Origin: DSAR01 sp034437315
GTDB lineage: Bacteria; Chloroflexota; Anaerolineae; B4-G1
Length of the DNA stretch: 12,524 nt
Reading direction: 5' to 3'
NCBI GenBank assembly: GCA_034437315.1
Contig: DAOTUC010000240.1
Location: forward strand, 1 to 12,524
Shown piece by piece: positions 1 to 6,879 of the stretch (positions are counted from its first letter, which is position 1; each line of letters begins with the position of its first letter). Under the pieces are notes generated by a model. It saw only the letters and a list, made by a program, of their open reading frames with translations. It did no database searches and was not told where the DNA came from. A program made the translations under genes and the position numbers.

Positions 1-42
1 AAAAAAAATACTCACACCGAGACTTCGGAAGTCTCAACTGAG
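1..42 (-). terminator. Rho-independent terminator after the AOR operon
   Basis: Just past the ferredoxin stop codon the minus strand carries a perfect 7-bp stem (GAGACTT/AAGTCTC, positions 19-25 and 29-35) with a 3-nt loop. It can be extended by an outer CTCA/TGAG stem (39-42 with 11-14) across a small internal loop. A T-tract follows directly (positions 9-1 read TATTTTTTTT). Hairpin plus T-run at the end of a gene is the classic intrinsic terminator arrangement. The plus strand has no matching T-run on its side, so it looks one-directional. Confidence 0.75.
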
Positions 43-53
43 CCGTATTGTAT

Positions 54-542
54 TTAAACCTCTTCCAATATCAGCTTGTGGCGCGAGCGTTGCGCGCGCC
101 GGTCGGGCGTCGTCAATTCCAACGCTTCCTTGGGGCACCATTTCACGCATTGGGGGCCATCCTCTTCGTCGGTGCACAGGTCGCATATCTCCGCCAGTTT
201 AGTGCGCGGATTGATCGTGATGGCGCCGAAATCGCACGCCTCGATGCACCAGGCGCACCCATCGCACAGGTTGGCGTCCACCTTGATGACGCCGGTCTCT
301 GGATCCTGTTTCAGCGCGTCGCGCGGGCAAGCGAGGACGCACGGCGCATCCTCGCACGTGCGGCAGGCAATCGCTGTGACGAGAATCTTCTTCGCCCTCA
401 CCGTGCGGATGCGGCTGCGGTAGGTATTGAAAGCGCCGGTCTTGTTGTGTGAACAGACGTACTCACATATCTGGCATCCAACGCACTTGGATGCGTCGCA
501 GGTAATGTACGCGTACTTGGATGTAGAAGGTAAAGTTGGCAT
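54..542 (-). CDS. Four-cluster [4Fe-4S] ferredoxin, electron partner of the aldehyde oxidoreductase
   Basis: A 162-residue soluble protein with four cysteine quartets: C20-x2-C23-x2-C26-x3-C30; C60-x2-C63-x4-C68-x3-C72; C93-x2-C96-x2-C99-x3-C103; C120-x2-C123-x8-C132-x3-C136. This is the pattern of DmsB/HycB-type polyferredoxins that bind four [4Fe-4S] clusters, and resembles the small subunit (AorA) of multi-subunit aldehyde oxidoreductases. A further Cys (C15) lies outside the quartets. There is no signal peptide, so a cytoplasmic site is expected. It starts 8 nt after the AOR stop; its Shine-Dalgarno (GGAG, 5 nt spacing) overlaps that stop codon, which implies translational coupling. It probably carries electrons from the W/Mo enzyme to soluble ferredoxin or another acceptor. 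The acceptor cannot be read from the sequence. No FAD/NADH subunit gene follows, because a terminator comes next. Confidence 0.93.
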   Translation of the reverse strand: MPTLPSTSKYAYITCDASKCVGCQICEYVCSHNKTGAFNTYRSRIRTVRAKKILVTAIACRTCEDAPCVLACPRDALKQDPETGVIKVDANLCDGCAWCIEACDFGAITINPRTKLAEICDLCTDEEDGPQCVKWCPKEALELTTPDRRAQRSRHKLILEEV

Positions 543-550
543 GATGACTC

Positions 551-2440
551 CTATACTCCGATCTCTTCAGCCACGTCGTCCATCCCCAGTTCTTCCAGCT
601 TCTCCTTGGGGATGAGGCCCTCTTCTGTCCACCCTTTGGCTTCGTAGTAGAGGTCTTTCAGGTATTCCAACTCCTCGTCGGTGACGACGCTGTTGGCCGA
701 CGCGCCTTCTTCCATACGCTCGTGCTGCCAACGCCAGGGTAGGTGGTCATCCTCACGGGTCCAGCCCTCGCGAATGTTGAACGCTTTCTTCATGGTGTGG
801 GCTCGCTCGCCGATCAAATCGACCGCCTCGTAATCGAAATCCCAACCGGTGGTGGCGTTGATCAGATCAGCGATAGCCGGCCATGCGCCCGCCCGGTCCG
901 CCTTGCCGGTGAAACAGCGGCGGATGAATTTGCATAGCGGGAGGGTATCGTAGACGGCGGCGTATTCCTCGGTGCTTTTGGCCAGCGCGCCCCGCGTGTC
1001 GTCGACGCTGAAGCGGTCGACCTGACCCTTGATGTCGGGGTCGTAGGCGGCGGTGCGATTGTGACAACCGCCCCGCGTCCCGACAGCCAGGCCCAGGGCG
1101 AAGGTCTTGAGCGCCCGCGCGTCGTAACCGGGGTTCTCCAGCCCCTTGATATTCATCGCCCACTTGTAGGTCTCGGCGCCGCGCTCCTCGTCGATCCTGG
1201 CGCTGGCCCGCTTCGTCCCTTCGGCCAGTAGATCGCCCATAAAACCCTCGCGATGGGCGATCATCTCGGTCAACGTGACCATCGCATCCTCGTTGCCGAA
1301 ATTGGCCTCGAAACCTTCGGGATACCGCTCACATTTGAAATCCTCTTTGGTGAAAATCCCCTTTTCGTAACACTCCATGGCCCAGCTGATGGTCACACCG
1401 GTGCTCATCGTGTCTGTCCCCAGCTCGTTGCAGTTGGTGATGGCCTGGATAGCGGCCGCCATATTGCTCACGCCACAGTTAGAGGACAGGGCGTAGAGAG
1501 ATTCGTACTCAATGTGACCCATCGCGCCGGCGTATGGACCTTCTTTGACGTGACCGACCTGCTCACAGGCGATGGGGCACTGCGCACAGGCCATCGTGTT
1601 CGCCTTGTAATGTTCGTGCAGATACTCCCCGCTGACCAATTCGGCGTCCTCGAACACACCTCGCTGGTAATTGTGCGTGGGGAGCAGGCCCAGTTTGTTC
1701 ATGTTCAGCACGTTGGACGACGTGCCCAGGACGCGGTACTTCTGCGTGTTTGGACCTTGAGAGGCCTGGAGGATGTCGTAAGATAGTTGCAAGAGCGTCT
1801 CTGGGTCGGCGACCTCGACGTCGCGCGTGCCGCGGATGGAGAGCGCCTTCAGCTTTTTCGCCCCCCACACCGCCCCTTGGCCGGTGCGGCCGGCCTTACG
1901 CCCATCGTTGCTCACGTTGGCGATGCGGGCTAGATTCTCGCCCGCTGGCCCGATGACGGCCGAGCGGACCTGATCATCGCCCAATTCCTCACGGATAGCC
2001 TCCTCGGTATCGTGGGTGCCCAATCCCAGCAGATAGCTGGCGTCGTGAAACGAGACTTTATCGTCCTCAACTAAGACGCGCACCCAATCTTTGCTCGCGT
2101 TGTGGATCACGATACCGTCCCACCCAGATCGTTTGAGGGCCACGGAGAGCCAACTGCCGGACAAACTATCGCCGATGAAACCGGTCAGGGGCGACTTGGA
2201 CGCCATGCCGTATTTGCCGCCGACCGGTACCGGCGTTCCGGAGAACAAACCACCCGCTATGCAAATGGGGTTGCCGGGCGAGAGCGGGTCGCAGCCAGGC
2301 TCAATATTCTCCCAACAGAGTCGGGCCGCCATCGAAACGCCTCCGATATACGTCTTATACCATTCCTCCTTTTTTGTCTCGGCCCACGACTTCCGTTCGT
2401 CCAGGTCGATGTGTAAAATTTTCCCACTGTATCCGTACAT
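551..2440 (-). CDS. aor: Tungsten/molybdenum aldehyde:ferredoxin oxidoreductase (AOR family)
   Basis: A 629-residue protein, close to the usual AOR-family length of about 600-630. Such enzymes oxidise aldehydes to carboxylic acids, or reduce acids, at a tungsten (sometimes molybdenum) bis-pyranopterin site and pass electrons through one [4Fe-4S] cluster. The N-terminal domain opens with the family motif YGYSGKILHIDL and has the Gly-rich pterin-binding stretch at about 63-95. Cluster cysteines are C285-x2-C288-x3-C292 with the distant fourth, C503 (context LPLCKF). E311/E313 and H460 (context RGGCHNR) sit where the active-site Glu and His occur in Pyrococcus AOR. The start is fixed by a strong Shine-Dalgarno (AGGAGG, 11 nt upstream) inside the end of the MoaD-like gene. 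No signal peptide is seen, so it is cytoplasmic. Substrate range cannot be told; AOR, FOR and BamB-like enzymes share these motifs. Gene order MoaD-like, AOR, four-cluster ferredoxin recalls the aor operon of Aromatoleum. Confidence 0.95.
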   Translation of the reverse strand: MYGYSGKILHIDLDERKSWAETKKEEWYKTYIGGVSMAARLCWENIEPGCDPLSPGNPICIAGGLFSGTPVPVGGKYGMASKSPLTGFIGDSLSGSWLSVALKRSGWDGIVIHNASKDWVRVLVEDDKVSFHDASYLLGLGTHDTEEAIREELGDDQVRSAVIGPAGENLARIANVSNDGRKAGRTGQGAVWGAKKLKALSIRGTRDVEVADPETLLQLSYDILQASQGPNTQKYRVLGTSSNVLNMNKLGLLPTHNYQRGVFEDAELVSGEYLHEHYKANTMACAQCPIACEQVGHVKEGPYAGAMGHIEYESLYALSSNCGVSNMAAAIQAITNCNELGTDTMSTGVTISWAMECYEKGIFTKEDFKCERYPEGFEANFGNEDAMVTLTEMIAHREGFMGDLLAEGTKRASARIDEERGAETYKWAMNIKGLENPGYDARALKTFALGLAVGTRGGCHNRTAAYDPDIKGQVDRFSVDDTRGALAKSTEEYAAVYDTLPLCKFIRRCFTGKADRAGAWPAIADLINATTGWDFDYEAVDLIGERAHTMKKAFNIREGWTREDDHLPWRWQHERMEEGASANSVVTDEELEYLKDLYYEAKGWTEEGLIPKEKLEELGMDDVAEEIGV

Positions 2441-2447
2441 AGTTTGT

Positions 2448-2732
2448 CTAACCTCCTGCTAATATGGCCATCAGTGTGATTTGGTCGCCGTCGGTGAGAG
2501 GCTCGTCCATCTCGTGCTCGAGTATCATCCGCTGACCGTTAAGATTGATAGCGTTCGATTCCTCTAACGTGTAGTCTTCAGCATGGATCATCCCCTCGGT
2601 CAATGGGGGATAGCGATACGCCACTGCGCGGACCAGGTCGCGAAAGGTCGCGCCCTGGTCCATCTCCAACGTGATCTCTTTAGTCCCCGTCGCTAATCTA
2701 AACGTGCCGAGAAATTCCACGTGCACACGCAT
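2448..2732 (-). CDS. MoaD/ThiS-family ubiquitin-fold sulfur-carrier protein
   Basis: A 94-residue protein with the MoaD pattern: an N-terminal beta strand (MRVHVEFLGTFR), a central acidic segment, a strand at about NAINLNGQRM, the DGDQITLMAILAGG ending and a free C-terminal Gly-Gly. In this family the Gly-Gly is adenylated and thiocarboxylated and delivers sulfur for the dithiolene of molybdopterin. As the first gene of the AOR operon it is most likely a dedicated carrier for the W/Mo pterin of the downstream enzyme; that role is inferred from position. I chose the ATG at 2732 because it has a GGGAG site 7 nt upstream. The alternative GTG at 2753 adds seven residues but lacks a well-spaced ribosome site. 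The gap to the AOR start is 7 nt. A tungsten-specific role cannot be separated from general MoaD function by sequence alone. Confidence 0.88.
   Translation of the reverse strand: MRVHVEFLGTFRLATGTKEITLEMDQGATFRDLVRAVAYRYPPLTEGMIHAEDYTLEESNAINLNGQRMILEHEMDEPLTDGDQITLMAILAGG
2451..2457 (-). promoter_or_regulatory. Shine-Dalgarno of the AOR gene, nested in the MoaD Gly-Gly codons
   Basis: The minus strand reads AGGAGGT here, 11 nt before the AOR ATG at 2440. The same bases are the GGA and GGT codons for the C-terminal Gly-Gly of the MoaD-like protein, immediately followed by its TAG stop. Ribosomes finishing the first gene therefore clear the initiation site of the second. Confidence 0.8.
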
Positions 2733-3008
2733 GCTGATGCTCCCTAGAAACACAACCTCGCGAAGGTTTCAAAGCGGTCGTCACGGCCCCCGTTAGGCCA
2801 TCACAAAAAGCGAAGCGCCTACCTCATTCCCGGCGATAGTATATCGCGAACGCGCTGAACACGCTGAGCGCACACGGATGGTATGTTCATCTTTCAGATC
2901 ATTTCCGCCAATTCGCCGCTGAGGATGTGGACGATGGACTCCTTTTGCCCTGGCTTTTTGAGAAGATACGGCTTGTAGAATAGGCCTAACTGCCGCCAAG
3001 CAAGAAAA
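2733..3008 (-). promoter_or_regulatory. Long structured 5' leader of the moaD-aor-ferredoxin operon
   Basis: About 270 nt lie between the predicted transcription start (near 3002) and the MoaD start codon. The stretch holds a perfect 6-bp hairpin at 2833-2847 (GCGATA/TATCGC, 3-nt loop), a GC-rich segment with reiterated CGCTGA/GCTGA units at about 2848-2872, and a GGCC/GGCC hairpin with 7-nt loop near 2786-2800. Long leaders ahead of W/Mo-cofactor genes are where Moco or Tuco riboswitches are found, but I cannot match the conserved core of either motif by eye, so no riboswitch is claimed. A 47-codon open frame also crosses the upstream part (2894-3037). No gene between 2733 and 3081 can be supported. 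Confidence 0.3.
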
Positions 3009-3037
3009 ATTATAGCACAGTCTTGGTTTAAAGGCAA
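3009..3037 (-). promoter_or_regulatory. Sigma-70-type promoter of the moaD-aor-ferredoxin operon
   Basis: Minus strand: -35 TTGCCT (3037-3032), 17-bp spacer, -10 TATAAT (3014-3009, perfect consensus) preceded by TGC, i.e. an extended -10. It lies in a locally AT-rich patch of an otherwise GC-rich window. A second TATAAT at 3043-3038 has no acceptable -35 at 16-18 bp and is less likely to be used. The predicted start site is near 3002, giving a leader of about 270 nt before the MoaD-like gene. Confidence 0.65.
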
Positions 3038-3081
3038 TTATAACACCCAGATTGGCCCAGAACTGGTGAATGTGAGCCGAT

Positions 3082-5361
3082 CTAACGCGAAACCGGGCTT
3101 CGCATCCGGCGACGCCAGACGACCCAAACCCCGACCGCCAGCCAGGTGATGAGACTGATCGGCCAACCAACCCGCCACGTCCAGGGAGCAAAGGTCATCC
3201 GGACGATGTGCTCGCCCGGCGGCGCCTGCACAGCGCGGAAAACGTAATCGGCCCGCAGCACCTCGGTCGGTTGGCCGTTCATCGTCGCCCGCCAGCCGGG
3301 ATAATACACGTCGCTCAACACGACGTAGCCGGTCACCGGCGTGCGCACCGTGAGCTCGACTATGTTCGATTCATAGCGCGTGAAGGCGATATGCCGCTCC
3401 CCATCGCCCGGATCCACATCCAGCGGATCGCCCTCTTCCAGCACAACCGTCCGCGCGGGGTCGAAGGCCGGATCGTGAATCGCCTGCCAGGCGGCCGCGT
3501 GCTCGGGTGCTATCTGCGAGCGATAGACCAGCAGCACGCGAGGCAACGCCTCGGTGTTGAGATACACGTCAATCTCCGAGTTGGCGGTGAAGACTGGAAC
3601 CAGCCGCTCGTCGCCGGGCGGTTGTCCTTTGTCGGCCAACACGTATTTGACGCCCATCAGGTTGTAGAGCGGCGCGGCGCGCTCTCCCACGGCCCAGCGA
3701 TACGCCTGGTAGGGGGCCAGCCCCAGCGGGTTGTAGACGCCGCCCACGTCGTACAATCCGTGCGCCAACGCCGCGTCGGGTTGCCAGGCGGAGGCCGCGG
3801 ATTCGATGCGATAGAGACCGCCGTCCTGGTGTAGAAATTCGACGATGTCGGCGTGCGCGAAGCCCTGCCGGGGATCGTTCGGCTCGATCTCCAGCGTGGA
3901 ACCCAGCCAGATCAAGTCGGCGGACAAGAGGGCTAACGCCAGCCAGGCCATCCACCGCGCCCGCTTCTCCCGAACTGCGGCTTGGAACCAGATGTACACG
4001 CCGCTCAACGCCAACAGGGCCGCCGCCGCGACGGTGCTGGTCACCGCCTGTGACACCCGATCGGGCGGCGGAATCATCTGCGCCTGAGGCAGCCCGATCG
4101 CCAACGTCGCGCCGGCCGCGATCAATGCGCCCAGGCCCACTATCCGGGCCCACCGCCCCGCCTGACCACGCGCCAGGCGCTCCAATCCGTAAGCGCCCAG
4201 CATCGCCAGCCCCAGGTCGCCCAGCAGAATCAGCCGCGCCGGCGCCCGCACCTGGTCGAAGGTGGGCGCGTAGCGATAGAGCAGCCCATAGAGCGGCGTG
4301 TGCGGCCCCAGCGCCAAAAGAAACGCCAACGGCGTCAACAGCGCGAAAAAGCCTAGCGGGTAACCGCCCTCCGCCTTGCGCTTGTGCGCCATCGCGCCTC
4401 CGCCGACCGCCGCCAGCGCCAGCGTGACGACGCCCGCATATCCCACCTCGACCCGCTCCCACCCGCCCCAGAAATCGGCCGGGCCGCGCCCGTAGAACCC
4501 GGGAGCCAGCAGGCCGATCAGCGCGCGAGGGGGCAGCGAAAAGCGGGTCGCCTCGTCAAACGAAAGGCGCCCGCGTCCCGTGTGACCCGCCATCTCGTAG
4601 GCCGGGAGCAGCGCGAGGGCCGCCCCGCCGACGCCAATGGCGACGATGAGCGCGGTCAGTCCCACCGTGCGCAACGCCCGCCGAAGGCCCAGCCGCCAGT
4701 CCGCCGCCAACCGGTAGAGCAGATACAGTCCCACGGTCAGGGCCAGATAGAGCAACATCTGCCCATGGCCGGCCAGCGCCGCCGTCGCCAGCGTCAAGCC
4801 TGCGCCGACCGCCCAGGTCACGCTGTGAGCGAGGAGCGCCCGATACGCGCACAACAGAAGCAGCGGCAGCCACGCCGCCGTCGCGTTGAGGTTCAAGTTA
4901 CCGATATGGGTCACGAACAGATCGGAGAGGGCGAAGGCAATCCCGCCGAACATCGCGGCGGGACGGCCCAGGCCCAGGCCGCGCCCCAGGGCGAAGGCGT
5001 TGGCGGCGGCGAGCCAGATGTGAAAGACAACCAGCGCCTCTATCATCGCGTAGGAGGGTTCGCCGCACAGCATGAATGCCGCCAGGTTAATCGGGTAGAA
5101 GACGCCCGACTGGTTGTCGGCGACGAAGGGCGCGCCGCTGTGGAGATGGGGATTCCACAGGGGGATGACGCCCGCCTGCAAGCTACGCGCCGCGAAACGG
5201 TACATCGGCCAGATGAAGGAGACCAAATCGCCGCCGCCCCGGGGGATCCAATAGCCGGCGGCGATCAAGGGCCAGAAGAAAGCCGTCACAATCAGCAGGA
5301 GCAGCGTCAGGGCCGCGATATCCGACGTCGGCCAACGGCTCCATCTCTCCTTCATGCTCAT
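3082..5361 (-). CDS. YfhO-family polytopic membrane protein (GT-C-like)
   Basis: A 759-residue protein with about a dozen hydrophobic segments over residues 15-485, a soluble region at about 490-730 and a last membrane helix (about 735-752) followed by a basic tail. After the first helix comes the extracytoplasmic motif GGGDLVSFIWPMYRFAAR (from residue 42), then LQAGVIPLWNPHLHSGAPF, the signature of YfhO-type proteins, in which the Asp after the first helix resembles the catalytic acid of GT-C glycosyltransferases. The C-terminal domain (LVLSD-like strand, then YYPGWRATMNGQ) is also typical. Characterised YfhO proteins take part in glycosylating cell-surface polymers; here the acceptor is unknown. 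It starts 34 bp after nuoN with no terminator between, so read-through from the nuo operon is possible. The Shine-Dalgarno is poor and the start lies inside an 11-bp tandem repeat; an ATG two codons on is an alternative. No clear terminator follows it. Confidence 0.85.
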   Translation of the reverse strand: MSMKERWSRWPTSDIAALTLLLLIVTAFFWPLIAAGYWIPRGGGDLVSFIWPMYRFAARSLQAGVIPLWNPHLHSGAPFVADNQSGVFYPINLAAFMLCGEPSYAMIEALVVFHIWLAAANAFALGRGLGLGRPAAMFGGIAFALSDLFVTHIGNLNLNATAAWLPLLLLCAYRALLAHSVTWAVGAGLTLATAALAGHGQMLLYLALTVGLYLLYRLAADWRLGLRRALRTVGLTALIVAIGVGGAALALLPAYEMAGHTGRGRLSFDEATRFSLPPRALIGLLAPGFYGRGPADFWGGWERVEVGYAGVVTLALAAVGGGAMAHKRKAEGGYPLGFFALLTPLAFLLALGPHTPLYGLLYRYAPTFDQVRAPARLILLGDLGLAMLGAYGLERLARGQAGRWARIVGLGALIAAGATLAIGLPQAQMIPPPDRVSQAVTSTVAAAALLALSGVYIWFQAAVREKRARWMAWLALALLSADLIWLGSTLEIEPNDPRQGFAHADIVEFLHQDGGLYRIESAASAWQPDAALAHGLYDVGGVYNPLGLAPYQAYRWAVGERAAPLYNLMGVKYVLADKGQPPGDERLVPVFTANSEIDVYLNTEALPRVLLVYRSQIAPEHAAAWQAIHDPAFDPARTVVLEEGDPLDVDPGDGERHIAFTRYESNIVELTVRTPVTGYVVLSDVYYPGWRATMNGQPTEVLRADYVFRAVQAPPGEHIVRMTFAPWTWRVGWPISLITWLAVGVWVVWRRRMRSPVSR

Positions 5362-5383
5362 TTCATCTTCATTTCATCTTCAT
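5351..5383. repeat. 11-bp tandem repeat across the yfhO-like start codon
   Basis: On the plus strand TTCATCTTCAT occurs twice perfectly (5362-5372, 5373-5383), followed towards lower coordinates by a 9/11 copy, TTCATGCTCAT (5351-5361). On the coding strand this gives a series of ATG triplets and GAAG/GATG motifs just before and within the chosen start. It lies in the 34-bp gap between nuoN and the YfhO-like gene. Confidence 0.8.
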
Positions 5384-5395
5384 CACAGGGGACGA

Positions 5396-6865
5396 TCAGC
5401 GACCGAAGAAGACCGGCGCGGCGGCCTGGACGAGCGCCATAAGCGGGCCCGGCATAACGCCGATGAGGAGCACACCCGCGACGGTCATCCCCAGCGCTAT
5501 CGCCAGCGTGGGGGAAGCGCTCACCGGCTCCTCCACCTGCGCCGGCGTGAGATAGACCGCGCGAATGACCCGCCAGTAACCGGCGAGGGCGATAGCGCTG
5601 TTGAGCGCGCCGATGATGGACAGCCACAGCAACCCCTGTTCAATGGCTGCAAACAGAAGGCGCCACTTACCCACAAAGCCGGCGGTCACGGGAAGGCCCG
5701 CCAGCGAGAACAGGCAGATCGTCAACCCTATGGCGAGCAGGGGGGCGCGCGCGCTCAACCCGGCGTAATCCGCAATCTCGCCGGACCCGGTCTGATTGGC
5801 AAACGTGATAACCACGGCGAAGGCGCCCAGATTGCTCAGCGCGTAGGCGACCAGGTAGAACAGCGCCGCCGTCACGCCCCGGGGCGAGGCGACGACGAGC
5901 CCGACGAGGAGGTAACCGACCTGCGCGATGCTGGAATAGGCGAGCAAGCGCTTGATATTGCGCTGCCTCAAAGCGACCAGGTTGCCGACCGTCATCGTGA
6001 GCGCCGAGATGGCGATCAGCAACGTCCGCCAATCGAGCGCCAGGTCAGCCAGATCGACCGGCAGCGCGGTCAGCAACAACCGCATCGTCACGGCGAATCC
6101 GCCGACGACCGGGCCTACGGAGAGATAGGCCGCGACGGGCGGAGGCGCGCCCTCGTAAGCATCGGGCGCCCATTGGTGGAAGGGGACGGCGGCGATTTTG
6201 TAGGCCAGCCCGGCGATCACAAAGATCAGCGCTGGCAGGAGCGCCGGCCGCAATGTGTCCTCCGCGGCGATCAATGCGGCGGCGATCTCTCGCAGGCCGG
6301 TGGACCCGGTCAGCCCGTAAAACCAGGATGCGCCGTAGAGCATCATCGCCGACATAGCCGCGCCGTACATAAAATACTTGAGCGCGGCCTCGGCGGCGCG
6401 CGGGTCGTCGCGCAGGTAGCCCGTCAGGAAGTATGACGTGACGCTCAGGCATTCGAGGGCCAGCAAGATCAGGATCAGGTCGCTCGCGCCGGTCATCAGG
6501 CTGATTGACAGGCTGCTGAATAGGAGCAGGGCGTAGAAGGCGGCTCGCTTTTCCGGACTGTGCATCTGGATGTAGTCGTCGGACAGCAGCGCGACGATCC
6601 CCATCCCGCCCAACGCGATAATTTTAGTCGTCAGGGCGAAGGGATCGGAGGAGAGCGCGGGGAGTGGCCGGCCGATATATCCTCTTAAGGATAACGTCGC
6701 ACCCAGCGCGAGACCGAAACCGCCCAGCGCGACGTAGAGCGGACATCGCTGCCGCTCCCGACAGGGGCGAATCCCATCCAGCCCCAGGATGAGCAGGGCG
6801 GTCGCCAACAGCGCGATCTCCGGCGCGAGAAACCACAGAATCTGGCCTGATATCTCAAACGTCAT
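5396..6865 (-). CDS. nuoN: NADH-quinone oxidoreductase subunit N
   Basis: A 489-residue, about 14-helix antiporter-like subunit of complex I, lying next to the J/K/A core in the membrane arm. Family motifs: E138 in LALECLSVTSY (E. coli E133, TM5), K223 in AYKIAAVPFHQWAPDAYEGAP (K217, TM7) and K400 in AGFVGKW (K395, TM12) are present. The TM8 lysine (E. coli K247, normally just after SVGP or TAS) is V253 here, codon at 6107-6109. The frame stays open upstream to an earlier ATG at 7075, but that stretch overlaps nuoM and is arginine-rich, so I use the ATG at 6865, 14 bp after the nuoM stop with an AGGG site 8 nt upstream. It is the last nuo gene of the operon; the YfhO-like gene follows 34 bp on. 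The assignment is firm; pumping competence is uncertain because of the missing lysine. Confidence 0.95.
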   Translation of the reverse strand: MTFEISGQILWFLAPEIALLATALLILGLDGIRPCRERQRCPLYVALGGFGLALGATLSLRGYIGRPLPALSSDPFALTTKIIALGGMGIVALLSDDYIQMHSPEKRAAFYALLLFSSLSISLMTGASDLILILLALECLSVTSYFLTGYLRDDPRAAEAALKYFMYGAAMSAMMLYGASWFYGLTGSTGLREIAAALIAAEDTLRPALLPALIFVIAGLAYKIAAVPFHQWAPDAYEGAPPPVAAYLSVGPVVGGFAVTMRLLLTALPVDLADLALDWRTLLIAISALTMTVGNLVALRQRNIKRLLAYSSIAQVGYLLVGLVVASPRGVTAALFYLVAYALSNLGAFAVVITFANQTGSGEIADYAGLSARAPLLAIGLTICLFSLAGLPVTAGFVGKWRLLFAAIEQGLLWLSIIGALNSAIALAGYWRVIRAVYLTPAQVEEPVSASPTLAIALGMTVAGVLLIGVMPGPLMALVQAAAPVFFGR

Positions 6866-6879
6866 GTTGGCAACCCTAT

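Noticed and set aside
2804..2817. Terminator-like GCG-CTT-CGC followed by TTTTT in the leader
   Set aside because: The stem is only about 3 bp, too weak for an intrinsic terminator without extra pairing I could not find.
3038..3043. Second TATAAT as the -10 of the AOR operon
   Set aside because: No acceptable -35 hexamer at 16-18 bp; the downstream TATAAT has a 17-bp spacer, a 4/6 -35 and a TGC extension.
2793..3191. Minus-strand 132-codon frame overlapping the end of the YfhO-like gene
   Set aside because: It overlaps 110 bp of a well-supported gene, is Arg-rich with no family features, and covers the AOR-operon promoter and leader; best explained as chance.
4384..6436. Long plus-strand frames opposite the YfhO-like gene and nuoN
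   Set aside because: They are rich in Arg, Gln, Gly, Asp and Pro, the usual reverse-strand shadow of GC-rich coding sequence, with no recognisable domain and no ribosome site.
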